Below, piece by piece: positions 21,792 through 32,416 of a DNA stretch of 33,958 nucleotides (its first letter is position 1; every line of letters begins with the position of its first letter). The notes beneath the pieces are model-generated. The model was not told the DNA's origin, did no database searches, and was given only the letters and a program-made list of their open reading frames with translations. Source of the stretch: Mariprofundaceae bacterium (GTDB lineage: Bacteria; Pseudomonadota; Zetaproteobacteria; Mariprofundales; Mariprofundaceae). The position numbers and the translations under genes are program-made. The DNA lies in NCBI GenBank assembly GCA_027018935.1, contig JALUXZ010000233.1, positions 1 through 33,958 of the forward strand. The letters are read 5' to 3'.

Positions 21792-22742
21792 ATGCAAGCC
21801 CGAGAACATACCCCCGTTCTTGCCTCCTCTTTCATCGATGCGCTGCTTACTGACCCTGATGGTCACTATGTTGATGCTACATTTGGACGGGGTGGTCATG
21901 CTCGCATGCTGTTAGAACGCCTTTCAGAGAAGGCCCATTTACTGGCATTAGACCGTGATCCACAAGCTATCGAAACCGCCAATGTTTTAGCTGCCGAAGA
22001 TGCGCGTTTTCGTATCATCCATAGTGATTTTGCAGGTTTAGAGCATGCTATATCCGAGTCTGGAGAGTCTGATATTTGTGGTATCGGATTTGATTTGGGC
22101 GTGTCTTCGCCGCAACTTGATCAAGCAGAACGCGGTTTTTCATTCAAGCATAATGGTCCACTTGATATGCGCATGAATCCAGAGGCAGAATATCCAGTTT
22201 CTGAACGATTAAAAAAAGTTTCAGAAAAAGAGCTTACAGGCATTATTCGCTCATTTGGCGACGAGCGTTTTGCTGCGCGTATTGCACGCGCCATCCTAAA
22301 AGCAGTACAAAATAATGCGTTAAACACAACTCATGAGTTGGAAAACATTTGCTTTCATGCCGTACCTCCCAAAACACGCCATGGTTCCACCCATCCTGCG
22401 ACACGCACCTTTCAAGCCTTACGCATATGGGTGAATGATGAATATGGTCAAATTGATACGGCGATTAAAGCTGCTATGCATTGCCTTGCACCATTGGGTC
22501 GCCTTGCTGTTATTTCATTTCACTCTGGTGAAGATCGACGCATTCGTGATTTGATTGAGGCAGAAGTAAATCCATGCGCTTGCCCAAGAGAATTTCCCAT
22601 GTGTATTTGTGGCAAGACTCCATCTATGCGCTGGGTACAAAAAAAACCTATCCGCGCCAGTGAAGCTGAGTTGGAAGAAAATCCGCGCAGTCGTTCCGCC
22701 ATGCTACGCGTTGCCGAACGACTTCCTGAGCCCGCGTTATGA
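21792..22742 (+). CDS. rsmH: 16S rRNA (cytosine1402-N4)-methyltransferase
   Basis: A 316-aa enzyme that N4-methylates C1402 in the ribosomal P site. It begins MQAREHTPVLASSFIDAL and has the SAM motif DATFGRGGHARMLLE. GIGFDLGVSSPQLDQAERGFSF, GPLDMRM and the C-terminal RSRSAMLRVAERL are further signatures. ATG 21792 is used because HTPVL should lie within the first ten residues; the frame is open further upstream but only inside mraZ. Its stop overlaps the ftsL start in ATGA. Confidence 0.97.
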   Translation: MQAREHTPVLASSFIDALLTDPDGHYVDATFGRGGHARMLLERLSEKAHLLALDRDPQAIETANVLAAEDARFRIIHSDFAGLEHAISESGESDICGIGFDLGVSSPQLDQAERGFSFKHNGPLDMRMNPEAEYPVSERLKKVSEKELTGIIRSFGDERFAARIARAILKAVQNNALNTTHELENICFHAVPPKTRHGSTHPATRTFQALRIWVNDEYGQIDTAIKAAMHCLAPLGRLAVISFHSGEDRRIRDLIEAEVNPCACPREFPMCICGKTPSMRWVQKKPIRASEAELEENPRSRSAMLRVAERLPEPAL

Positions 22743-22999
22743 ATACGCGCTTGCTTTACATCCCTCTTTTTCTATCCATGAGTGTACTGGCTGCATCGCA
22801 AGTCTGGCTATCACACCTGCGCCTTGAAACATCTCAACGCGCATCTTTACTGCAGCAAGAAATAACCAAGCAGCAAGATAAAATCCAAGCTCTTGGTCTG
22901 GAATATGCCAGCTTATCACGCCCAAATCGTCTGCGCCAACTAGCGCATCGTGAGCTTGGCATGCAAGCACCTCGCCCCATGCAGGTCTTGCAACCATGA
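22739..22999 (+). CDS. ftsL: Cell division protein FtsL
   Basis: An 86-aa single-pass membrane protein. A short cytoplasmic N-terminus and a hydrophobic helix (LLYIPLFLSMSVLAASQVWL, about residues 5-24) are followed by a periplasmic coiled coil (LETSQRASLLQQEITKQQDKI) and LAHRELGMQAPRPMQV. Size, topology and position between rsmH and ftsI identify it. It recruits FtsW/FtsI with FtsB and FtsQ. It overlaps both neighbours by 4 bp. Confidence 0.92.
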   Translation: MNTRLLYIPLFLSMSVLAASQVWLSHLRLETSQRASLLQQEITKQQDKIQALGLEYASLSRPNRLRQLAHRELGMQAPRPMQVLQP

Positions 23000-24888
23000 G
23001 TAAGCTACATCAACAACATGATATTCATACACGCCGACGCATGGAGGTGGTGATTGGTTTGATGGCGCTTGGCTTGGCGATGTTGCTTATCCGCGCGGTT
23101 GATTTGCATGTGCTGCAAGGTGATGAATTAAAAGCCCGCGCCTCTCATCAGCATTTTCACCAATATCATGTGGCTGCGCCTCGTGGAACGATTGTTGATC
23201 GCCAAGGTCGCATTCTCTCCAAAAGTATTGAAGTACCATCCATTGGTGCTTTAGCGGCAGAAATCCCTGGAAAAGATTTGCAAGCATTGGCAAAAGCCCT
23301 TGCCATACCATTATCCAAACTGCAACGAAAAATCAAGCATCGCAAAGGTTTTACATGGCTAGCACGTCAAACATCCCCTGCCATTGCCGCACGCGTAAAA
23401 GCCTTAAATATTCCTGGTGTGCGCCAAGAAAATGAATGGCGACGTTATCATCCATTAGGCCCTGAGACTGGGCATATTTTGGGTTTTGTAGGTATTGATG
23501 GGCATGGTTTGGAAGGCATTGAGCGAAGCATGGATCAACACCTGCAAGGTCAGGCGGGCACGCGTCTTGTGCAACGCGATGCTCACGGTCACTCCTTACC
23601 CGGTGGTGTATGGCTAAAAAAACCGCACATGGGCAGCACATTAACATTAACCCTTGATAGTAATATACAAAGCATCGCTTATGCAGCATTGACAGAGGCT
23701 GTTCACAAACAGCATGCCAAAGGCGGCTCTGTGGTTGTGATGAACCCAAAAAATGGTGACATCTTAGCCATGGCAAGCTGGCCTGGATTTAACCCCAATA
23801 ATTTTACCAAATACAAGCCTGGGCAATGGCGAAACCGCGCAATCACAGATGTTTTCGAACCTGGTTCAACCATGAAGCCATTTACCATCGCTACAGCCAT
23901 TGATTCAAAAAAATGGCAGGTAAACAGCCTTGTTTTTTGTGAGAATGGCGATTTTCAAGTCGCTGATTATACCATTCATGATGATCATTCCGAAGGCTGG
24001 CTTGATTTAACCGGTGTTATTGCAAGATCGAGTAATATTGGTGCTGCTAAAATAGCCCTAGATATAGGTGCTACACAACTGGGGGGGCATTTATCATCCT
24101 TAGGCTTTGGGCAGCGGACAGGTATAGGTTTGGGTGGCGAATCGCCGGGCATCCTTAGCCCACCAAGAAAATGGGGGGTGGTGGAAACCGCTAATATAGC
24201 CTTTGGACAAGGTATCGCCACTACGCCGTTGCAACTCGCAGCGGCATTTAGCGTTTTTGCAAACCATGGCATCAAACTCACGCCTCGCCTCGTATTATCT
24301 GGCAAAGAGAATCAGGGCACACAGGTATTTTCAAAGAAAACAAGTCAAGCGGTCACACAAATGCTAATCGCTGCAACTGGCATCAATGGCACAGGGCAAC
24401 GCGCCGTTCCTGCTGGGTATGATATAGCAGGAAAAACAGGTACGGCACAAAAAGCAACAAAACAAGGCTCGTATTCCAAGGATAAATTCACTGCCGTGTT
24501 TGCTGGCTTTGCACCTGCTGAAAACCCTGAAGTTGTTATTGTGGTCGTCATTGATGAGCCACAAAAATCCATTTATGGCGGTGTGGTCGCCGCGCCTGTT
24601 TTTCGCGAAATTGCTGCCACAACACTGCCATATCTCGGTTCACTTCCAAAAAATCAAGATTCAACAGACTGGCAAGTTCAACAAGCCTCTGCCACCCCCA
24701 ACAATATATCCGTATCAGGTATTACGCCTCACTTGATAGGGCTATCTTTAAGGCAGGCATTCCAACAGGCAGAACAACAAGGTTATGCTTTACATAGCCA
24801 TGGTTCGGGATGGGTCACCCGCCAATCACCGCACCCGCTTACCGCCTTATCCGCAGGCTCTGATATTGAGGTGTGGCTCAATGAATAA
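22996..24888 (+). CDS. ftsI: Septal peptidoglycan transpeptidase FtsI (PBP3), with PASTA domain
   Basis: A 630-aa class B penicillin-binding protein. A membrane anchor (MEVVIGLMALGLAMLLIRAVDL, about residues 15-36) is followed by a dimerisation/pedestal domain starting APRGTIVDRQGRIL. The transpeptidase domain has the S-x-x-K motif in EPGSTMKPF, S-x-N in ARSSNIGA and K-T-G in AGKTGTAQKA. The last 60 residues (ITPHLIGLSLRQAFQQAEQQGYALHSHGSGWV...LSAGSDIEVWL) form a PASTA domain, which E. coli FtsI lacks. It cross-links septal peptidoglycan with FtsW. Its end overlaps murE by 8 bp. Confidence 0.96.
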   Translation: MSKLHQQHDIHTRRRMEVVIGLMALGLAMLLIRAVDLHVLQGDELKARASHQHFHQYHVAAPRGTIVDRQGRILSKSIEVPSIGALAAEIPGKDLQALAKALAIPLSKLQRKIKHRKGFTWLARQTSPAIAARVKALNIPGVRQENEWRRYHPLGPETGHILGFVGIDGHGLEGIERSMDQHLQGQAGTRLVQRDAHGHSLPGGVWLKKPHMGSTLTLTLDSNIQSIAYAALTEAVHKQHAKGGSVVVMNPKNGDILAMASWPGFNPNNFTKYKPGQWRNRAITDVFEPGSTMKPFTIATAIDSKKWQVNSLVFCENGDFQVADYTIHDDHSEGWLDLTGVIARSSNIGAAKIALDIGATQLGGHLSSLGFGQRTGIGLGGESPGILSPPRKWGVVETANIAFGQGIATTPLQLAAAFSVFANHGIKLTPRLVLSGKENQGTQVFSKKTSQAVTQMLIAATGINGTGQRAVPAGYDIAGKTGTAQKATKQGSYSKDKFTAVFAGFAPAENPEVVIVVVIDEPQKSIYGGVVAAPVFREIAATTLPYLGSLPKNQDSTDWQVQQASATPNNISVSGITPHLIGLSLRQAFQQAEQQGYALHSHGSGWVTRQSPHPLTALSAGSDIEVWLNE

Positions 24889-26401
24889 TGCCATGCAATA
24901 TCTCAAGACAATGAGCCAACCTCGCCCACAAAGCTTCACCTCGCTGGGTTATGATTTTGCAGGTGCTAACTCCAGCATCCAAAATATCTGTGATGATTCT
25001 CGTGCGATTAAAAAAGGCGATACTTTTTTATGCATGCCACGCACCGCAGAACAAAGTCAAAAGTATATCCAATATGCTATTGCCGCAGGTGCTAGCAGTA
25101 TTATTTATATCGGTAACGATTATATGAATAGCAGTATTCCATGCTTGTACTTGTCCAATATGGATGAGGCTGGAACTTTTCTGCGTCGTTACTTTCAGAC
25201 AGAGCAAAGTAAAACCCAATGTATTGGCATTACAGGCACCGATGGAAAAACCAGTGTCACATGGATTCTACGTGAAGTTTTGGCAAAGAAATATGGCTCC
25301 GCATGGTCTTCAGGCACATTGGGTTGGGTAGAAGACCATAAACATATTCGTGATTTGGGTAATACCACCCCATCCATATTAAGCTTACATCATCTACTAT
25401 CTGCTGCTAACAAACAGGGTATACCAGCATTGGTTATGGAAGTTTCATCACATGGTATAGAGCAACAGCGCATTGCTGGCCTGCACTTTGATGCAGCTGT
25501 GTGGACAACACTAGGACATGACCATTTGCAAGACCATGGTGGTTTCGAGGCTTATGCATCATTAAAAAGTCATTTTATTTACCATACAGGCAAGCATGGC
25601 GGAACAGTTGTTTATAATGCTGATCAAAAAAATATTTCCAAACAACTTTCCCCAGCTGACTTTAAGCTGCATGCCTATGCGCATGGTTTATACCAACACA
25701 ACAAAAAAGTAGATATGCTAATGTGGGAGCAAGAGCTTCCTGGCTTGTTGCGTTTGGCGTATCAAGGCAAAGAAATCGTCATTGATGACATTCCTGTCGG
25801 TCGTTTTCATGCTGAAAATATCGCTGCTGTCGCACAGCTATTGCATAGCCATTACAAACTCGACCTGCAAGAAATCGCTGGTTTATTATGTGGTGTTACG
25901 GCTCCTTCTGGGCGTATGCAACCAGTGAATGCTGGAGTCTTGCAGGTATTTATTGATTACGCGCACACGGCTGAAGCATTGCAAGCCTGTTTGGAAAGCA
26001 TTCGCCCTCTCACACATGGGCGCTTGTTCTTGGTGTTTGGTTGTGGTGGCGAGCGCGATAGAGAAAAACGCCCTGCCATGGGGCGTATCGCCTCTGAATT
26101 TGCAGATGTGATATGGATTACCTCTGATAACCCACGTCACGAACGTCCAGAAATGATTGCATCAGAAATAGAAGAAGGTATTGCCCATCCTTATCCGTCG
26201 GAAGTTCATCTAGAGCTTAATCGCGAGCAGGCTATTGCTGATGCTATCAGTCACATGAACAGCGATGACACTTTAATCATCGCAGGCAAGGGGCATGAGG
26301 AGTACATGGATGTTCAAGGTGAGCGCTTGCCGTGGAGCGATATGGCATGCGCCCAGCATTTACTGCACCAAAAAGATACGGAGCAAGTCTCATGTATTTA
26401 A
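24881..26401 (+). CDS. murE: UDP-MurNAc-tripeptide synthetase (m-DAP adding)
   Basis: A 506-aa Mur ligase adding the third amino acid to UDP-MurNAc-L-Ala-D-Glu. The substrate domain has ICDDSRAIKKGDTFLCMP, the ATP loop is GITGTDGKTSVTW, and VMEVSSHGIEQQRI and HDHLQDHGGFEAY follow. The C-terminal SDNPRHERP carries DNPR, which marks the meso-diaminopimelate enzyme. ATG 24881 is inside the end of ftsI and has GAGG nine bases upstream; the next ATG, 24893, is an alternative. It overlaps murF by 10 bp. Confidence 0.96.
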   Translation: MNNAMQYLKTMSQPRPQSFTSLGYDFAGANSSIQNICDDSRAIKKGDTFLCMPRTAEQSQKYIQYAIAAGASSIIYIGNDYMNSSIPCLYLSNMDEAGTFLRRYFQTEQSKTQCIGITGTDGKTSVTWILREVLAKKYGSAWSSGTLGWVEDHKHIRDLGNTTPSILSLHHLLSAANKQGIPALVMEVSSHGIEQQRIAGLHFDAAVWTTLGHDHLQDHGGFEAYASLKSHFIYHTGKHGGTVVYNADQKNISKQLSPADFKLHAYAHGLYQHNKKVDMLMWEQELPGLLRLAYQGKEIVIDDIPVGRFHAENIAAVAQLLHSHYKLDLQEIAGLLCGVTAPSGRMQPVNAGVLQVFIDYAHTAEALQACLESIRPLTHGRLFLVFGCGGERDREKRPAMGRIASEFADVIWITSDNPRHERPEMIASEIEEGIAHPYPSEVHLELNREQAIADAISHMNSDDTLIIAGKGHEEYMDVQGERLPWSDMACAQHLLHQKDTEQVSCI

Positions 26402-27756
26402 GCGGCTTAGACATTCAGCACGCCACAGGCGGTCAATGGCTTCATCAGATGCCAGATCAAATCGAGTGCCTGCAAATCGAGTCCATTCAAACCGATTCCC
26501 GCTATTTTAAGCAAGGTGATGCTTTTCTTGCCTTGCGCGGCCCGCATTTTGATGGTCATGCATTTGCCCCGCAAGTAAGCGATAAAGCTTGTGCTCTGAT
26601 TGGTGATCAGCAAGGCATCCAAGCTTGGCGCGATTTAGAAACACCCCAATTAGAAGTCGCTGACACCTTGCATGCCCTAGGTGATATTGCCCATGCGTGG
26701 AGAAAAAAATTAAGCAACACAACGGTCATTGCCATCACAGGCTCCTACGGCAAGACCACGATTCGCTCGATGTTGGCACATACATTCAAGGCTTTGGGCA
26801 TAAAGACAACAGCCACCCATGCCAACTTAAATAACCTTATTGGTGTACCCATGACACTTCTGGGTATTGCCAAAGATAGCGAAATTGCATTGATTGAATG
26901 TGGCATCAGCGAAATCGGTGAGATGCAACGGCTTTCTGAAATTGTACAGCCAGATATTGCCATATTAACAGGCATTACCAGCGCCCATGCTGAAGGCTTG
27001 GGAGGCTTGCATGGTGTTGCTTATGAAAAGTCACTACTATTAAAACATTTGCAGCCACAAGGCTGGTGCGCTTTGGGTGAAGGAGTTCGCAAGCAATTAC
27101 CAGAGGCTATTGAACATGATTGTATCGAAACTTTTGTAGGCTGGGAGCTACAAGGCAAGACGTTGACGTTGCGCCATCAAGATGAAACTGCATGCTTATC
27201 ACTGCCACTTCCTGCACCACACTGGGGCTCGAATATGGCTTTTGTTGCCTCAGTTGCCATACAATATTTACTTCAACATCAACGTCATATCAATCTTGCA
27301 GAGTTGTCCGACATCTTGGCATCTTGGCAGCCTGTAAAGGGTCGCTTACAAAGTCTTTCTGGCATCCATGGCTCTGTAATTTTGGATGATAGCTACAATG
27401 CTAATCCTATTTCCATGCAAGCCGCGCTTCACACCTTGGCGGCCATGCCAAAACGTCGCATTGCCATTATCGGTGATATGGCTGAATTGGGCATTGACGC
27501 AGAGTCTGCCCACAAACAGCTCGATGTATCACGCGTCGATATGCTGATACTCATTGGTTCGCACATGCAAGGCTTGCATAAGCAGCATCCAACATCCCAA
27601 TGGTTTGCAAATACGAATGCTTTGCTGGCGTGGTTAAATGAGCATCCATCTATGTTTACAGCCCAAGATACCATACTCGTAAAAGCATCGCATGGTATGC
27701 AGCTTTGTAAAGTTGTTAGCCTGCTTAGCGAGCAAGGAAATAGACATGTTATATAA
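26392..27756 (+). CDS. murF: UDP-MurNAc-tripeptide--D-Ala-D-Ala ligase
   Basis: A 454-aa Mur ligase that adds D-Ala-D-Ala to complete the UDP-MurNAc-pentapeptide. Signatures are [27 protein letters not shown], the ATP loop [38 protein letters not shown] and [19 protein letters not shown] 26392 lies in the murE end; the longer frame from 26332 would only add out-of-phase murE sequence. It overlaps mraY by 11 bp. Confidence 0.96.
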   Translation: MYLSGLDIQHATGGQWLHQMPDQIECLQIESIQTDSRYFKQGDAFLALRGPHFDGHAFAPQVSDKACALIGDQQGIQAWRDLETPQLEVADTLHALGDIAHAWRKKLSNTTVIAITGSYGKTTIRSMLAHTFKALGIKTTATHANLNNLIGVPMTLLGIAKDSEIALIECGISEIGEMQRLSEIVQPDIAILTGITSAHAEGLGGLHGVAYEKSLLLKHLQPQGWCALGEGVRKQLPEAIEHDCIETFVGWELQGKTLTLRHQDETACLSLPLPAPHWGSNMAFVASVAIQYLLQHQRHINLAELSDILASWQPVKGRLQSLSGIHGSVILDDSYNANPISMQAALHTLAAMPKRRIAIIGDMAELGIDAESAHKQLDVSRVDMLILIGSHMQGLHKQHPTSQWFANTNALLAWLNEHPSMFTAQDTILVKASHGMQLCKVVSLLSEQGNRHVI

Positions 27757-28816
27757 CCTTCTCGTCCCATTAATTGAGGACTATTCATTCCTGAATCTAT
27801 TTCAGTATATCACGGTTCGTACCGTGGGTGCGTTGGTAACCTCATTGATCATTTGCTGGCTTGTAGGCCCAGCCTTTATCCGTTGGATGAAAGATTTACA
27901 GGGCAAGGGGCAGCCTATCCGTGAGGATGGTCCACAAAGCCATTTATCCAAGCAAGGTACGCCAACCATGGGCGGTTTACTTATTCTGTTTAGTTTAAGC
28001 ATTTCCACATTGTTATGGGCTGATTTAAACAATCATTTCATCTGGCTGGCACTGTTGGTCACCTTGGGCTTTGGGCTTATTGGCGGCGTGGATGATTACC
28101 TTAAACTAAGCAAACAAAACAGCAAAGGTCTGGCTGGTCGTTGGAAATTACTATTACAGCTTTTATTCGCTGGCATTGCTGCCATTGGACTGATGCAAAG
28201 TACCGCTCCTATTGTTGATATTCCTTTCTTCGCTGTGCAGTGGAATATGGGTTACTGGTATGTTTTATTCGTTATTTTTGTACTCATTGGCACATCCAAT
28301 GCTGTGAATTTAACCGATGGCTTGGATGGCTTGGCAGTTACGCCAACCTTTATGACAGCCATGGCTTTGGCAGTCATCGTATACCTTGCTGGTCATGCGC
28401 AGTTCTCTAGCTATTTATTAATCCCTTATGTTCCTGGCGCAGGCGAGTTAACTATTTTCTGCGGTGCGATCATGGGAGCTTGCTTGGGATTCTTATGGTT
28501 TAACACCTATCCTGCACAGGTCTTTATGGGCGATGTTGGCTCTTTGGCATTGGGCGGGGCTTTGGGTTTTGTGGCTTGTGCCGTACATCAGCAATTCCTC
28601 TTGGCGATTGCGGGTGGATTATTTGTACTGGAAGCAGTGTCTGTCATCGTGCAAGTGGCTAGCTTTAAGTTAACAGGAAAACGTGTCTTTCGTATGGCTC
28701 CAATTCATCATCATTATGAACTAAAAGGCTGGCCAGAGCCTAAGGTGATCGTACGTTTCTGGATTATCTCATTTCTATTGGCATTGGTGGCACTTGCCAC
28801 CTTGAAGATTCGTTAA
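27746..28816 (+). CDS. mraY: Phospho-MurNAc-pentapeptide translocase
   Basis: A 356-aa polytopic membrane enzyme that attaches phospho-MurNAc-pentapeptide to undecaprenyl phosphate, giving lipid I. Family motifs are [25 protein letters not shown] near the N-terminus, GGVDDYLKL, the catalytic [24 protein letters not shown], and [22 protein letters not shown] at the end. About ten hydrophobic helices are visible. ATG 27746 within the murF end gives the usual [20 protein letters not shown] start. Confidence 0.97.
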   Translation: MLYNLLVPLIEDYSFLNLFQYITVRTVGALVTSLIICWLVGPAFIRWMKDLQGKGQPIREDGPQSHLSKQGTPTMGGLLILFSLSISTLLWADLNNHFIWLALLVTLGFGLIGGVDDYLKLSKQNSKGLAGRWKLLLQLLFAGIAAIGLMQSTAPIVDIPFFAVQWNMGYWYVLFVIFVLIGTSNAVNLTDGLDGLAVTPTFMTAMALAVIVYLAGHAQFSSYLLIPYVPGAGELTIFCGAIMGACLGFLWFNTYPAQVFMGDVGSLALGGALGFVACAVHQQFLLAIAGGLFVLEAVSVIVQVASFKLTGKRVFRMAPIHHHYELKGWPEPKVIVRFWIISFLLALVALATLKIR

Positions 28817-28818
28817 TC

Positions 28819-30186
28819 ATGACTACAAGAAAACTACAAAAACACGCCATCATCGGCATGGGAAAAACAGGCATATCCATCGCCCATTTCCTATTACAGA
28901 AAGGCATCTTATGCGAAGCCTTTGATGAAAATACAAGCACACTTCCAGATACTTTACATATCCCATTACACTGTGGTGCGTTAGAAAGTAACGTATTACA
29001 AACATTTGATTTTATCTGGGTTAGTCCAGGTATTCATTGGGAAAAACCTGCTTTGCAAGAAGCGCGTCATGCGGGTGTTCCCATGCAAGGTGATTTAGGG
29101 CTATTTTTGGAATATTGCAATACACCATTGATTGCCATTACAGGCACCAATGGCAAAACAACCACCACACAAATTATACAAACATTATTAGAAACACTAC
29201 CTGGTGGCTGCGATACTGGTGGCAATATTGGTACGCCCATGCTCGATCTTATTGCTCAAGATAAGTTGCCTAGCCGTATCGCCTTAGAGCTTTCCAGCTT
29301 TCAGTTAGAACGTTGTAATCATATTCATCCACATTGGGCAGTATTACTGAATATTCAACCTGACCATGCTGATATGCATGCCAATGAAGAAGCCTATTTA
29401 GCAGCAAAACTACGCCTTTTCAGCCATCAAGCTGCGGGTGATACTGCTATGCTGCCAGTCGCTGAGCGCTGGGATGCATTAAGCGAAGATTTATGCAAAC
29501 GTGGTGTTCAAGTGCATCGTTTTGGTCAACTTTCCGAAGATGATCCTGCCATTGAAACCTTGGCTGCTGGCATTGTAAGCACGGATAAGCAGCACAGCTT
29601 ATTTTGGCACCAAGATGGACATCGCCAAAGCATCAATTGCCAACGCATCCCCACACGCGGTTTGCATCAGCACATCAACCTAGCCGTTGCAGCACAAGCT
29701 GCGGCTGATTTCGGTGTCTCCAACAAAGTAATTCGTGAGGCAATCTCATCATTTAGAGGTCTGCCACATCGCTTGCGTTTGGTTGGCCATGTAGCTGGGC
29801 ACGATTGGTTTGATGATTCCAAGGCAACCAATCCTGCAGCAGCCCAAGCTGCGCTCAATTCATTTGAACAAAGCATTTGGATTTGTGGTGGTTTGCGTAA
29901 AGGTCTCGATTTAACGCCTTTATCAAACACCATTAGCCAGCACGTCTCCCATGCCATTATTATTGGCAAGGAAAAGCGCCCATATATTGAATTATTGCAA
30001 AAGGCAGGCATCAGCTACACAGTCGGCGGCACAATCGAGAGGGCTGTGGTGATGGCAGCCAGCCATGCAAGCAGCTTGCCTATTTTATTATCACCAGCGG
30101 CAGCGAGCCAAGATCAGTTTGCCAATTATGTAGAGCGCGGTCGTGCTTTTGCCAAAGCCATTCAACATTTGGAGAAGCAAAGCTAA
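28819..30186 (+). CDS. murD: UDP-MurNAc-L-alanine--D-glutamate ligase
   Basis: A 455-aa Mur ligase. The N-terminal Rossmann domain begins HAIIGMGKTGISIAHFLL, the ATP loop is AITGTNGKTTTTQII, and NIGTPMLDLI, ELSSFQLERC and NIQPDHADMH follow. DWFDDSKATNPAAAQAAL and ICGGLRKGLDLTPL lie near the C-terminus. It adds D-Glu in the cytoplasmic pathway. It starts 2 bp after mraY, and its TAA shares a base with the ftsW ATG. Confidence 0.97.
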   Translation: MTTRKLQKHAIIGMGKTGISIAHFLLQKGILCEAFDENTSTLPDTLHIPLHCGALESNVLQTFDFIWVSPGIHWEKPALQEARHAGVPMQGDLGLFLEYCNTPLIAITGTNGKTTTTQIIQTLLETLPGGCDTGGNIGTPMLDLIAQDKLPSRIALELSSFQLERCNHIHPHWAVLLNIQPDHADMHANEEAYLAAKLRLFSHQAAGDTAMLPVAERWDALSEDLCKRGVQVHRFGQLSEDDPAIETLAAGIVSTDKQHSLFWHQDGHRQSINCQRIPTRGLHQHINLAVAAQAAADFGVSNKVIREAISSFRGLPHRLRLVGHVAGHDWFDDSKATNPAAAQAALNSFEQSIWICGGLRKGLDLTPLSNTISQHVSHAIIIGKEKRPYIELLQKAGISYTVGGTIERAVVMAASHASSLPILLSPAAASQDQFANYVERGRAFAKAIQHLEKQS

Positions 30187-31319
30187 TGCGCCCCGCTGGT
30201 GATTCAATTCTACTTGGCTGCGTCGTAGCATTGCTAACGTTGAGCATACTTATGGTTGGTAGTGCCAGCTTGAGTGTTGCAGAAGCCCGTTATGACGATG
30301 CTTTTCGAATCATTCGCCATTGGCTCATTTATATCCCGCTTGGGCTTTTACTCATGTGGGGGGTTTCTCGTGTGCATCCGTCATGGTGGAAAGCGGCATG
30401 TTTGCCATTGCTTGTCATTGCGCTGCTAGTGATGCTCACGGTTCTGCTTACAGGTCAAAGTCTGCATGGTGCAACCCGCTGGTTTTCATTTTTCGGCATG
30501 AGTTTGCAACCCGTTGAATTGCTCAAACCCACCATTATTTTATACATGGCATATTATATGGGTACATTTCCCGATCGCCTACAGCAACTATCCAGTGGTC
30601 TCGCACCGATGCTTTTTATACTTTGCATCGCACTGGTATTGCTGATGTTACAGCCTGATTTTGGTAATTCGGTGCTACTTGCCAGTGTATGTTTCACACT
30701 ATGGTTTGTTGGCGGTGTACCTTTTCGCCATCTAGCAGGCATTGCCGCGATTTTAACACCGATTGCCATCATCGCCATGGTTGCAGAGCCTTATCGTGTC
30801 GAACGCCTACTAAGCTTTACCGACCCATGGGCAGATCAATTTGGCAGTGGCTATCAATTGATACAATCCATGATTGCTTTCGGCTCTGGTGGACTGACAG
30901 GCGCAGGCTTGGGGCAAGGTGTACAAAAGCTTTTTTACTTGCCTGAAGCCTTTACCGATTTTATCGCAGCTGTCATGGGTGAAGAGCTTGGACTGATTGG
31001 CACGGCTGGACTGATTATTATTTTCGGCATCTTAATTATGCGCGGCTTGCAATTGGCGATGCGCTGCGAGCAAACCTTTGAGCGTTTATTAGCCACAGGC
31101 TGCACCCTGCTTATTGGCATAAGCTTCTTTATCAACCTTGCTGCAGTGATGGGTATGATTCCAACCAAGGGCATGCCGATTCCATTCTTCTCCTATGGTG
31201 GCAGCGCGCTGTTTGGAAATTGTATTTTAATGGGTCTCTTACTGGGCATTTATAGGCACCTTCCTGTCGAGAAAAACAATACGATGCGTCATAAGAAAAG
31301 TGCTGAGGCAACAATATGA
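30186..31319 (+). CDS. ftsW: Septal peptidoglycan glycosyltransferase FtsW
   Basis: A 377-aa SEDS-family protein with about ten hydrophobic helices. It polymerises lipid II at the septum in complex with FtsI. Typical segments are GATRWFSFFGMSLQPVELLKP, LQPDFGNSVLLASVCF, LLSFTDPWADQFGSGYQLIQS, the catalytic-aspartate-region motif AFTDFIAAVMGEELGLIG, and PFFSYGGSALFGNCILMG near the end. It overlaps murD by 1 bp and murG by 4 bp. Confidence 0.96.
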   Translation: MRPAGDSILLGCVVALLTLSILMVGSASLSVAEARYDDAFRIIRHWLIYIPLGLLLMWGVSRVHPSWWKAACLPLLVIALLVMLTVLLTGQSLHGATRWFSFFGMSLQPVELLKPTIILYMAYYMGTFPDRLQQLSSGLAPMLFILCIALVLLMLQPDFGNSVLLASVCFTLWFVGGVPFRHLAGIAAILTPIAIIAMVAEPYRVERLLSFTDPWADQFGSGYQLIQSMIAFGSGGLTGAGLGQGVQKLFYLPEAFTDFIAAVMGEELGLIGTAGLIIIFGILIMRGLQLAMRCEQTFERLLATGCTLLIGISFFINLAAVMGMIPTKGMPIPFFSYGGSALFGNCILMGLLLGIYRHLPVEKNNTMRHKKSAEATI

Positions 31320-32416
31320 CTGACATTACTCCTCAACTCTGCATCGCTGGTGGCGGCACAGGTGGGCATGTGATGCCTGCTTTGGCATTGGCTGATGCTG
31401 CCCGTGAGCAGTGGGACCAACTGCATGTCAGCTTTATTGGCGCAGAACGCGGACTTGAAGCCAAATTATTGCCTGAACGCGGTGAAGATGTATTGCTGTT
31501 AACAATGCATGCGGTGCAAGGTGTAGGATTCATGCACAAACTTCGCGTATTGTTATGGGAAATGCCGCATGCTGTTTATAGCATTTGCCAACATTGGAAA
31601 AAACAACGTCCGACCTTACTTGTCGGTGTGGGTGGTTATGCCAGTGCAACGGGTGTGATTGCCGCTTTAATTAGCCGTGTTCCCGTTGTGCTTTATGAGC
31701 AAAATGCTGTGCCTGGTCTTGTTAATCGTACTTTGGCACGTTTTTCAAAACGCATCATGCTGGGTTTCGCAGAGGCTCAAAGCCACTTGAAGTCCAAGAA
31801 AACTGTGCACACAGGCAATATTGTACGCTCTGAGATTGCAAATATTCAGTGGCAACAACACATCCCGCCATGCCTATTGGTATTGGGTGGTTCACAAGGA
31901 GCGCGTTTCCTTAACCAAACAGTGCCTCAAGCATGTATCAAACTACATCAACAAGGCAAAGATTTCACCGTCGTTCATGTCTGCGGTGGCGATGAAAAAC
32001 AACGTATTGATATTACCACAATATATGAGCAAGCAGGCATAAGCGCCGAAGTCATGACTTTTTGCTCCGATATGCCTGATTTTTATAGCCGTGGTGATTT
32101 GATGATTGCACGTGCGGGTGCCATGACTGTGGCTGAAACCAGCATGGTGGGTTTACCTTGTATTTTCATACCCCTACCGCATGCCGCAGATCAACATCAA
32201 AGATTCAATGCCCGTAGTTTAAGTGATCAAGGCGCAGCTTTATTGGCAGAGCAAGCGGATCAAAATGCAGATTCACTGGCAATATTGCTTGCCAACACAC
32301 TTTTTGACACAGCCACGCTGCAAAATATGCACCAAGCATGCTGCCAAGCACGCGTGCAAGATGCCAAACAACGCCAGCTGAATGTATTAGCAGCATGGCT
32401 GGAGGCAAGCTTATGA
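31316..32416 (+). CDS. murG: Lipid II-forming N-acetylglucosaminyltransferase
   Basis: A 366-aa GT28 enzyme that transfers GlcNAc to lipid I at the inner face of the membrane. The donor/acceptor loop is IAGGGTGGHVMPALALADA, then VGVGGYASATGVIAAL, LYEQNAVPGLVNRTLARF, LVLGGSQGARFLNQTVP and ARAGAMTVAETSMVGLPCIFIPLPHAADQHQ. It starts in the ATGA overlap with ftsW and ends in the ATGA overlap with murC. Confidence 0.97.
   Translation: MTDITPQLCIAGGGTGGHVMPALALADAAREQWDQLHVSFIGAERGLEAKLLPERGEDVLLLTMHAVQGVGFMHKLRVLLWEMPHAVYSICQHWKKQRPTLLVGVGGYASATGVIAALISRVPVVLYEQNAVPGLVNRTLARFSKRIMLGFAEAQSHLKSKKTVHTGNIVRSEIANIQWQQHIPPCLLVLGGSQGARFLNQTVPQACIKLHQQGKDFTVVHVCGGDEKQRIDITTIYEQAGISAEVMTFCSDMPDFYSRGDLMIARAGAMTVAETSMVGLPCIFIPLPHAADQHQRFNARSLSDQGAALLAEQADQNADSLAILLANTLFDTATLQNMHQACCQARVQDAKQRQLNVLAAWLEASL

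Noticed and set aside
26507-26722. Minus-strand open frames within the mur genes
   Set aside because: They are shadows of conserved plus-strand coding sequence without start signals or recognisable products.
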